From Mycobacterium sp. OAS707 (GTDB taxonomy: Bacteria; Actinomycetota; Actinomycetes; Mycobacteriales; Mycobacteriaceae), in contig NZ_JADBDS010000001.1 in assembly GCF_014873705.1 (NCBI RefSeq), forward strand, positions 1,054,001 through 1,118,000: a stretch of DNA of 64,000 nucleotides, read 5' to 3'. A program made the position numbers and the translations under genes. Under the pieces are notes generated by a model that worked only from the letters and a program-made list of their open reading frames with translations, was not told where the DNA came from and did no database searches. Of this stretch, positions 57,457 through 64,000 are shown one piece after another (within the stretch, counting starts at the first letter, position 1; the number at the start of each line of letters is the position of its first letter).

Positions 57457-58254
57457 GTGAGCGACGACGGCTCGGTGACGACATCGCGGGGCGGCGATGT
57501 CCTGCGGCTCACGCTCGATCGCCCGTCCAGGCACAACGCGCTCAGCCATTCGATGATCGATGCCCTGGTCGCTATCCTGACCGACGCCGCGGCCGACGAT
57601 TCGCTGCGCGCCATCCACATCCGCGGGGCTGGAACCGATTTCTGCGCAGGCGCGGACTGGGTGGCGACCAACAGCTCCGGACAGCGCCCGCGCACAGGCG
57701 ATCTCGTCCGGCGCATTCCGCACACCGCCAACCGCGTGATCGAACTCGTCCAAACAATCCAGCTGCCGGTGGTCTGCAGTGTGCGGGGCTGGGCCGTCGG
57801 CCTTGGCTGCAATCTGGCGCTGGCCGCCGATTTCACCGTCGCCGCCGACGACGCGGTGTTCTGGGAACCCTTCGTCGGGCGCGGGTTCTCCCCGGATTCG
57901 GGTTCGACGTGGCTGCTGCCGCGGCTCATCGGCGTGGCCCGGGCCAAAGAGATGCTGCTGCTCGGCGAGAAGGTCAGCGCGAGCGACGCCGCAGAGTGGG
58001 GCCTAGTGCACCGGTGCGTCAGCGCCTCCGAGCTCGAAGCCGTCGCGGAAGAATTAATGAGCCGGCTGGCGTCGGGACCTACCGTCGCTATCGGGCTGGC
58101 CAAGCAGGCAATCAACTACGGCCAGCACGCGACACTGCAGCAAGCCATGACCCAAGAGCTGTTCAACTTGGAGTTATCCTGTCGGACAACCGATTTCAAA
58201 GAAGGTCTGGCGGCATTCCGCGAGAAACGCACACCGAGGTTCGGCGGAAGGTGA
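57457..58254 (+). CDS. Enoyl-CoA hydratase/isomerase family protein (crotonase 1 of 3)
   Basis: A 265-residue crotonase starting at GTG 57457. TLDRPSRHNALSHSMIDALV, GTDFCAGADWV and VRGWAVGLGCNLALAADFTV are followed by GFSPDSGSTWLLPRLIGVAR. The first catalytic Glu position is Asn and the second is Asp, so it may be an isomerase or hydrolase-like member rather than a plain hydratase. It is the first gene of a long operon (three crotonases, then three CoA ligases) under site K. It is separated from crotonase 2 by 4 bp. Confidence 0.87.
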   Translation: MSDDGSVTTSRGGDVLRLTLDRPSRHNALSHSMIDALVAILTDAAADDSLRAIHIRGAGTDFCAGADWVATNSSGQRPRTGDLVRRIPHTANRVIELVQTIQLPVVCSVRGWAVGLGCNLALAADFTVAADDAVFWEPFVGRGFSPDSGSTWLLPRLIGVARAKEMLLLGEKVSASDAAEWGLVHRCVSASELEAVAEELMSRLASGPTVAIGLAKQAINYGQHATLQQAMTQELFNLELSCRTTDFKEGLAAFREKRTPRFGGR

Positions 58255-58258
58255 CCGG

Positions 58259-59056
58259 ATGAAATTCATCACGTACGAAGTCGACGCGCATACGGCGACG
58301 ATCACGCTGAACCGGCCCGACGCGCTCAATGCGCTCAGTCCGGCCATGATCGCCGAATTGCGCGCCGCATACGACGCGGCCGAAAATGACGACGACGTCT
58401 GGACGCTCATCGTCACGGGTACCGGCCGGGCGTTCTGCACTGGAGCCGATGTCGGCGAGATCCCGGAAGACGGCCGGGTGATCTACGAGCGCCCGTACCT
58501 GTCCACCTATGACCAATGGGAAGCACCCCAGGAGGGCACGCCACCGTTTCGTCGGATGGCCAAGCCCGTCCTGACCGCCGTCAACGGATTGTGTTGTGGG
58601 GCAGGGCTGGACTGGATCACCACCGGGGACATCGCGATCGCATCCGATAAGGCGAGTTTCTTCGACCCACATGTCAGCATCGGCTTGGTGGCCGGTCGCG
58701 AAATGGTACGGCTCGCCCGTGTCCTGCCCCGCAACATCGCGTTGCGGATGGCGCTGATGGGCAAGCACGAGCGAATGAGTGCACAGCGCGCCTACGAGCT
58801 CGGCATGATCAGCGAGGTCGTCGAGCACGACAAGCTGCTCGAACGTGCTCATGAGATCGCCGATGTCGTGAATTCGAACGCGCCGCTGGCCGTGCGCGGC
58901 ACGCGACTGGCCATCCACAAGACGCTCGACCTGCCGCTGCACGAGGCCGAGATCCTCGCCGAAACCTTCCGCGAGCGCGTGGTTCGCACCGAGGATGCAC
59001 TCGAAGGACCCAAGGCGTTCATGGAGAAACGCGCGCCGAATTGGCAGTGCCGGTGA
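58259..59056 (+). CDS. Enoyl-CoA hydratase/isomerase family protein (crotonase 2 of 3)
   Basis: A 265-residue crotonase: TLNRPDALNALSPAMIAELR, GRAFCTGADVGEIPED, NGLCCGAGLDWITTGDIAIA and FFDPHVSIGLVAGREMVRLA. Asp replaces the first catalytic Glu, and the second Glu position is shifted (GRE). The closing FMEKRAPNWQCR is the usual crotonase C-terminus. It shares the FFDxHVSxGLV segment with crotonase 3, so the two are probably duplicates that diverged. Its stop overlaps the next start (GTGA). Confidence 0.88.
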   Translation: MKFITYEVDAHTATITLNRPDALNALSPAMIAELRAAYDAAENDDDVWTLIVTGTGRAFCTGADVGEIPEDGRVIYERPYLSTYDQWEAPQEGTPPFRRMAKPVLTAVNGLCCGAGLDWITTGDIAIASDKASFFDPHVSIGLVAGREMVRLARVLPRNIALRMALMGKHERMSAQRAYELGMISEVVEHDKLLERAHEIADVVNSNAPLAVRGTRLAIHKTLDLPLHEAEILAETFRERVVRTEDALEGPKAFMEKRAPNWQCR

Positions 59057-59838
59057 CGGTGTTCGAAACGATCCTCCTCGACGTGAACGCCACCACACAC
59101 GTCGCGACCATCACGCTGAACCGGCCGGAATCGCTAAACGCGTTCAATCGCACCATGTGCGAGGAGATGGCCGAGGCGTGGCGCCTCGTCAAGCTCGACG
59201 AAGCAGTACACGCTGTGGTACTTCGAGCGGCGGGCGACCGCGCGTTCAGCGCCGGCCTGGACATCAAATCCTCCTACGGCCAACCGGACAACGTGTGGAA
59301 CCACGAGGATCCCGGCGAAGCGCTCAGCCCGAAATGGCAGAAGATGTGGAAGCCCGTCGTGTGTGCCGTTCACGGCATGTGCACGGCGGGTGCTTTCTAT
59401 TTCGTCAACGAGTCCGATGTGGTGATCTGCTCAGCGGATGCGACGTTCTTCGACTCGCATGTCAGCGCCGGCCTGGTATGCGCCTTGGAACCGATCGGGT
59501 TGATGCGACGCGTCGGTCTTGGCGAGGCATTGCGAATCGCGTTGATGGGCAACGACGAACGCGTCGGCGCCGAAACCGCACTACGCATCGGCCTGGTATC
59601 CGAGGTCGTGTCCCGCGATAGGCTCTGGGCTCGCGCCGACGAAATCGCAACGGCGATCGCAACCAAACCCCCGTCGGCCACGCAGGGCACAGTGAAGGCG
59701 ATATGGGAGTCGCTGGACAAGCCGTATCGGGCTGCCCTGGAGCAGAATCTGATTTACACAAGGCTGGGCAATCCGCTCGGGCAGGCAGAACTGGCGGCCG
59801 GCGCCAAGGGTACGGCGGCGAAACCGAGGGTCCGCTGA
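59053..59838 (+). CDS. Enoyl-CoA hydratase/isomerase family protein (crotonase 3 of 3)
   Basis: A 261-residue crotonase: TLNRPESLNAFNRTMCEEMA, AFSAGLDIKSSYGQPD, VHGMCTAGAFYFVNESDVVI and FFDSHVSAGLVCALEPIGLM. The first catalytic Glu is replaced by aromatic or small residues (AFYF) and a Glu is present at the second position (LEP). I chose GTG 59053, which overlaps the previous stop as GTGA. GTG 59047 and TTG 59041 are alternatives. The next ATG overlaps its stop by one base (TGATG). Confidence 0.86.
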   Translation: MTVFETILLDVNATTHVATITLNRPESLNAFNRTMCEEMAEAWRLVKLDEAVHAVVLRAAGDRAFSAGLDIKSSYGQPDNVWNHEDPGEALSPKWQKMWKPVVCAVHGMCTAGAFYFVNESDVVICSADATFFDSHVSAGLVCALEPIGLMRRVGLGEALRIALMGNDERVGAETALRIGLVSEVVSRDRLWARADEIATAIATKPPSATQGTVKAIWESLDKPYRAALEQNLIYTRLGNPLGQAELAAGAKGTAAKPRVR

Positions 59839-61268
59839 TGCATCCGCTCACCGGACGTATCGCGGCCGTGCTGGCACTGCAGCCCGACGCCCGAGCGATC
59901 GAGTACAACGGCGACTGGTCGACATGGCAGCAGATCTCCGAACTGGCAGCGCGTATCGCCGTCGTCGGCGATACCCAGGTCGGGATCTTGCTGCGCAACA
60001 CCCCCGCCCATGTCGCGGCGCTGCTCGGTGTTCTGCTTGGTGGCGGCACTGTGGTGACCATCAATCCGTCGCGGGGCGAAGACCGTACGCGCGACGACAT
60101 TGCCGCGCTTGACCTGCCGATCGTGATCGGCACACCTGACGACCTTGCGTCACTGGTTCCGGATGGCCCCGCACTGATGCCGATCTCGGGCCTCGACGAT
60201 CCGCCACAGATCGCATCCGTCGGAACCGCAGCCAGCCGCCCCGGCGTCGCGGTGCGGATGCTGACCAGCGGAACGACCGGGCCGCCCAAGCGAATCGACC
60301 TCACCTACGACATGCTGGCGCGCAGCGTGATCACGTCGCCGACGCCGACCAAACTGCGGAAGGGCATCGCAATCGTCAATGCCCCGCTGGTGCACATCGG
60401 TGGAGTCTTCCGCGTGCTGCAGTGTGTCTGCGAGGCAAGGCCGTTCGCGCTACTCGACCGATTCGAACTGAACCAGTGGGCCGACGCGGTCCGCAGGCAT
60501 CAACCGCGCGCGGTCTCGTTGGTGCCGGCCGCGCTGCGGATGGTGTTGCATTCGGATCTGACCCGCGAGGATCTGGCCGGCATCCGAGCGGTGACGTCAG
60601 GCACTGCGCCGCTGTCGGCCGCCGACGCCGATGCGTTCACCGCGAAGTTCGGCATTCCGGTCCTGACATCGTATGCCGCAACTGAATTCGGTGGCGGTGT
60701 CGCCGGCTGGACGCTAGCGGATTACCAGAAGCACTGGCAGGACAAGCGCGGCAGCGTGGGCAGGGCAACCCTCGGCGCGCAACTGAGGGTCGTCGACGAC
60801 GACGGCGCCCCGCTCGGCCCCGGCCAACCCGGCCTCCTGGAGGTCAAGCCGGGACAGCTTGGGCCGTCAGCAGATTGGCTGCGCACCACGGACCTGGCCC
60901 GCATCGACACGGACGGCTTCCTTTGGATACTCGGACGGGCCGATCAAGCCATCATTCGCGGCGGCTTCAAAGTGATGCCCGACGACGTCCGCGCCGCGCT
61001 GGAGAGCCATCCAGCCGTGGGCGGCGCCGCCGTCGTCGCCAGGACCGACGACCGTCTCGGTGAGACTCCGGTCGCGATGGTGGAGTTGCGGCACGACGCA
61101 TCGGTCGAAGGCGATGCGCTGATCGACTTCCTGCGGACGCGGTTGGCGCGCTATGAGATTCCTACCGAGATCGCGATCGTCGAGCAGATCCCCAGGACAC
61201 CCTCCGGCAAGGCGGACCTCGGTGCGGTCCGGCAATTCTTCAGCCAGCCCGTCCAACATGCCAAGTGA
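59838..61268 (+). CDS. Class I adenylate-forming acyl-CoA synthetase (1 of 3)
   Basis: A 476-residue ANL protein, shorter than most FadD. The phosphate loop is MLTSGTTGPPKRIDLTYD, with YAATEFGGGVAGW (A5), TDLARIDTDGFLWILGRADQ (A7/A8), RGGFKVMPDDVRAALESH and the catalytic Lys in TPSGKADLGAVRQ. The loop has Arg-Ile where Gly-Val is usual, so kinetics or acceptor may differ. ATG 59838 gives tight coupling with the crotonase. A longer frame opens at 59703 but lies inside that gene. It overlaps the next ligase by 11 bp. Confidence 0.88.
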   Translation: MHPLTGRIAAVLALQPDARAIEYNGDWSTWQQISELAARIAVVGDTQVGILLRNTPAHVAALLGVLLGGGTVVTINPSRGEDRTRDDIAALDLPIVIGTPDDLASLVPDGPALMPISGLDDPPQIASVGTAASRPGVAVRMLTSGTTGPPKRIDLTYDMLARSVITSPTPTKLRKGIAIVNAPLVHIGGVFRVLQCVCEARPFALLDRFELNQWADAVRRHQPRAVSLVPAALRMVLHSDLTREDLAGIRAVTSGTAPLSAADADAFTAKFGIPVLTSYAATEFGGGVAGWTLADYQKHWQDKRGSVGRATLGAQLRVVDDDGAPLGPGQPGLLEVKPGQLGPSADWLRTTDLARIDTDGFLWILGRADQAIIRGGFKVMPDDVRAALESHPAVGGAAVVARTDDRLGETPVAMVELRHDASVEGDALIDFLRTRLARYEIPTEIAIVEQIPRTPSGKADLGAVRQFFSQPVQHAK

Positions 61269-62736
61269 CTCGTTGACCGTCGGCGACGTGCTGCAGCGAC
61301 AGTCGCGCGCCCGCGGCGAACACCCGCTACTGGTCTGCGATGCCGAGCGGCTCAGCTACGCGGAAGCGGACCGCCGCTCGGCGCGGTTGGCGCGTGGCCT
61401 GATCGCCCTCGGCGCGGGCAAGGGCACCCACGTCGGCCTGCTCTATCCCAATGGCGCGACCTGGATCGTCGCGATGCTGGCCGCCGCGCGCATCGGCGCG
61501 GTCGTCATCCCGTTTTCCACGTTCGCCACCGCCCCGGAGATCACGGCACAGCTGATGGACAGCGACACCGAAATCCTGCTTGCCGCTGCATCCTTCCGCG
61601 CTCACGACTACCGACAGCGACTAGCAGGCATCACGGCCCCGCTACTAAGACATGTCCTGATCGACGCCGAACCCGGCGACGTCGCCGAGTCGTGGCGACT
61701 GGAAGCGCTGGAACACGACGTCGATGATTCGGATCCGCTGGCCATCGTCTACACGTCGGGCTCGACGAGCGCGCCGAAGGGTGTGGTCCACACACACTTC
61801 TCGTTGCTTGCCCACCAGCAGGTGCTCAATGAGATCCGCGGGTTGACGGCAGAGGACAAGTTGTTCTGCAACTCGCCGTTCTTCTGGATCGGCGGGATCG
61901 CGTTCGCGGTGCTGGCCACCCTGCTCGCCGGTGCGACGCTGGTGTGCTCCAACGCGGTCGATGCAGGCGAAACGCTGGATCTGCTCGAGGCCGAAAAGCC
62001 AACGATGACCAATGGTTTCGTCGCGGGCATCGCAAATCTGGCCCGTCACCCCAGCCTGCCCGACCGCGACTTGTCGTCCATGCGGCGCGGAAACCTGTAC
62101 CCGATCATGGCGCCCGACGTCCGCCCCGCAGACCCCGAGTTGCGACACACCATGCTGGGCATGACCGAAGCGGGCAGCGTCATCACGATCAGTGCGGACG
62201 AATCCGACCAACCCGAACACCGGCGTGGCTCGTTCGGCAAACCCGCCCCCGGCTTCGAGACCAAGATCATCGACGGCGAATTGTGGATTCGAGGACCGTA
62301 CCTGATGCAGCGGTACTACAAACGCAGCCGCGAAGAATGCTTCGATGACGACGGCTGGTTTCACACGGGCGATCTCGTTCGAACGGATGCCGACGGTTTC
62401 GTGTACTTCCTCGGTCGACGCGGGGCGATGATCAAGACCGCAGGCGCCAACGTCGCACCCGCCGAAGTCGAGCGGGCGATCGCCAAAGTGACCGGCGGTG
62501 CCGTCGCACATGTGCTTGGCCTTCCCGATGCCGAGCGCGGGCAACTGGTCGCCGCCGTCGTCGAGGTGGAAGACGGCGCCGAGTTCGACGAGGCCGCGGT
62601 GCGCGACCGACTGAAGGCCGAGCTGTCGTCCTACAAGATCCCGAAACGATTTGCCGCCGTGCCGCGGTCCGACATTCCAGTGCTCTCGAGCGGCAAGGTC
62701 GACCTCGTTGCGCTACGGCAGGTGTTCGATGGCTGA
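61258..62736 (+). CDS. Class I adenylate-forming acyl-CoA synthetase (2 of 3)
   Basis: A 492-residue ANL ligase with IVYTSGSTSAPKGVVHTHFS, MLGMTEAGSVI, HTGDLVRTDADGFVYFLGRR, KTAGANVAPAEVERAI and the C-terminal Lys in VLSSGKVDLVALRQ. ATG 61258 overlaps the upstream stop by 11 bp, and its own stop overlaps the next ATG by 8 bp, so the three ligases are translated as a unit. It may activate acids released by retro-aldol or hydrolytic steps. Confidence 0.9.
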   Translation: MPSDSLTVGDVLQRQSRARGEHPLLVCDAERLSYAEADRRSARLARGLIALGAGKGTHVGLLYPNGATWIVAMLAAARIGAVVIPFSTFATAPEITAQLMDSDTEILLAAASFRAHDYRQRLAGITAPLLRHVLIDAEPGDVAESWRLEALEHDVDDSDPLAIVYTSGSTSAPKGVVHTHFSLLAHQQVLNEIRGLTAEDKLFCNSPFFWIGGIAFAVLATLLAGATLVCSNAVDAGETLDLLEAEKPTMTNGFVAGIANLARHPSLPDRDLSSMRRGNLYPIMAPDVRPADPELRHTMLGMTEAGSVITISADESDQPEHRRGSFGKPAPGFETKIIDGELWIRGPYLMQRYYKRSREECFDDDGWFHTGDLVRTDADGFVYFLGRRGAMIKTAGANVAPAEVERAIAKVTGGAVAHVLGLPDAERGQLVAAVVEVEDGAEFDEAAVRDRLKAELSSYKIPKRFAAVPRSDIPVLSSGKVDLVALRQVFDG

Positions 62737-64000
62737 CACCATCGACCAGCTGGTCAGAGTCCGCGCAGAACAGCACGGTGACAAGCCGATGGTCGTCGAC
62801 ACCGAGTCGCGGCTCAGCTACGCCGAACTCGACGAAACCACCCGTGCAATGGCCGCCGGTTTCGTCGACGCCGGCATCGGCAAGGGCACCCGAGTAGGGC
62901 TGATCATGCCCAACCGCGTCCAATGGGTGCAGATCGCGTTGGCGCTGACGCGCATCGGCGCGGTACTGGTCCCGTTGAGCACCCTGCTGAAGCCTCCGGA
63001 GCTGTCGGCCCAGTTGCGGGTCGCCGCCGTTCAGGCCCTGATCGCGGTCGACGAGTTCCGTGGCCATCGTTATCTGGATGATCTGGCCGGGCTGGTAGAT
63101 ACCCCGGAACTGCCTGCACTGCAGAGGATTTGGGCTCCAGACGAGTTGACGTCCAGCGAGCGGGATATCGACGCCGTGACAGCGACCGTGACACCGAGCG
63201 ACACGCTGGTGATCATGTTCACCTCGGGAAGCAGTGGGCCGCCAAAGGGCGTCATCCACTCGCACGGCAACGCGTTGGCCGCCGTGCGGTCCGGACTGGT
63301 GGCGCGGTGCATCGACGCGGACACGCGGCTGTATCTGCCGATGCCGTTCTTCTGGGTCGGCGGTTTCGGCAGCGGGGTGCTGTCGGCACTGGTGGCGGGT
63401 GCGACGCTCGTCACCGAGGAGATCCCCGGACCCGAGACGACCCTGCCGCTGTTGCAACGTGAGCGCGTCACGCTGTTCCGCGGCTGGCCCGACCAGGCCG
63501 AGGCGCTGGCACGCCAATCTGCCTCTGCGGGAGCCGATTTGTCAGCCCTGCAACCCGGCAGTCTCGAGGCGCTGCTGTCACCCGAGAAACGCGCGGCGCC
63601 CGGTGCCCGCGCGAAATTGTTCGGCATGACCGAGTCGTTCGGGCCCTATTGCGGCTATCCCGCCGACACGGACATGCCGCGGTCAGCATGGGGCAGCTGC
63701 GGCAAACCGTTCGACGGCATGCAGGTGCGTATCGTCGACCCGGACACCGGCCAGCCCGTTCCCACGGGAACGATCGGCATGATTCAGTTACGGGGAGCGC
63801 ATATGTTGCGCGGCATCTGCCGTCGCAGCCGCGAAGAGGTGTTCACTCCGGACGGCTACTACCCCACCGGGGACCTCGCGCATCTCGACGACCCCGGTTT
63901 CCTGTTCTACCACGGCCGATCCGACGACATGTTCAAGGTCAGCGGGGCCACCGTCTATCCGAGTGAGGTCGAGCAGGCGCTGCGGACCATCGACGGCGTG
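62729..64000 (+). CDS. Class I adenylate-forming acyl-CoA synthetase (3 of 3), cut by right edge
   Basis: The frame is open from ATG 62729 to the window end (424 codons, no stop). It shows VIMFTSGSSGPPKGVIHSHG, KLFGMTESFGPYCGY, PTGDLAHLDDPGFLFYHGRS and DDMFKVSGATVYPSEVEQAL. The final A10 Lys region lies outside the window. It is similar in arrangement to ligase 2 (NG/NR loop, FFW[IV]GG), pointing to duplication within the operon. The operon continues beyond the window. Confidence 0.9.
   Translation, partial: MADTIDQLVRVRAEQHGDKPMVVDTESRLSYAELDETTRAMAAGFVDAGIGKGTRVGLIMPNRVQWVQIALALTRIGAVLVPLSTLLKPPELSAQLRVAAVQALIAVDEFRGHRYLDDLAGLVDTPELPALQRIWAPDELTSSERDIDAVTATVTPSDTLVIMFTSGSSGPPKGVIHSHGNALAAVRSGLVARCIDADTRLYLPMPFFWVGGFGSGVLSALVAGATLVTEEIPGPETTLPLLQRERVTLFRGWPDQAEALARQSASAGADLSALQPGSLEALLSPEKRAAPGARAKLFGMTESFGPYCGYPADTDMPRSAWGSCGKPFDGMQVRIVDPDTGQPVPTGTIGMIQLRGAHMLRGICRRSREEVFTPDGYYPTGDLAHLDDPGFLFYHGRSDDMFKVSGATVYPSEVEQALRTIDGV

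Noticed and set aside
1..64000. Search for tRNA/rRNA genes, CRISPR arrays, transposases, integrases, phage genes or toxin-antitoxin pairs
   Set aside because: None recognised by reading. The only repeats found are the non-coding elements listed. Composition is uniform by eye, so I see no sign of a recent genomic island.

Overview
The window looks like chromosomal DNA of an environmental, fast-growing mycobacterium (Mycolicibacterium type). The evidence is uniformly high GC, many GTG/TTG starts, ATGA/GTGA gene overlaps, F420-dependent LLM oxidoreductases, many FadD/FadE/EchA-type lipid genes, and a ligB ... cstA neighbourhood resembling Rv3062-Rv3063 of M. tuberculosis. I saw no tRNA, rRNA, CRISPR array, prophage or insertion sequence.

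Left part (1-12.7 kb), mostly housekeeping or accessory metabolism: a zinc metallopeptidase lipoprotein cut by the left edge, a PoxB-type pyruvate dehydrogenase, an SDR, a membrane-anchored molybdopterin oxidoreductase, a YqeY-like protein, DNA ligase B, an alpha/beta hydrolase, CstA plus its small YbdD-like partner, an amidohydrolase and a secreted Gly/Pro-rich repeat protein. Middle-left part (12.7-25.3 kb): an LLM/P450 operon divergent from an acyl-CoA carboxylase beta subunit; a phosphotransferase/SnoaL/LLM operon facing its TetR regulator across a 17-bp palindrome; and a GntP transporter, CoA-transferase, HMG-CoA-lyase-like and IclR operon that reads as a complete uptake and cleavage route for a branched hydroxy-dicarboxylic acid.

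Right part (about 25-64 kb): a dense catabolic block of oxygenases (Baeyer-Villiger monooxygenase, Rieske oxygenase, P450), dehydrogenases (two ALDHs, several SDRs), CoA-activating enzymes (five acyl-CoA synthetases, one CaiB-type CoA-transferase/racemase) and beta-oxidation or retro-aldol enzymes (two FadE, six crotonases, a thiolase, a DUF35/thiolase-fold pair, a DapA-type aldolase, two thioesterases, two amidohydrolases). At least ten of its promoters carry the same 19-bp dyad, consensus TACTGTAAnnnTTACAGTA, usually 24-57 bp upstream of a start codon and often in a divergent intergenic region. One further copy lies at 14.97 kb. The block therefore looks like one large regulon, probably repressed by the TetR protein at 52776-53546, whose divergent promoter region carries one of the sites. 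I could not match this operator to any mycobacterial lipid regulon I know (KstR and KstR2 sites differ). The gene content suggests oxidation, CoA activation and side-chain or ring cleavage of a branched, alicyclic or terpenoid carboxylic acid. The actual substrate is not readable from sequence.

Two families of dispersed or tandem non-coding repeats (5.2 kb / 39.5 kb, and 53.55-53.79 kb) lie at gene ends.
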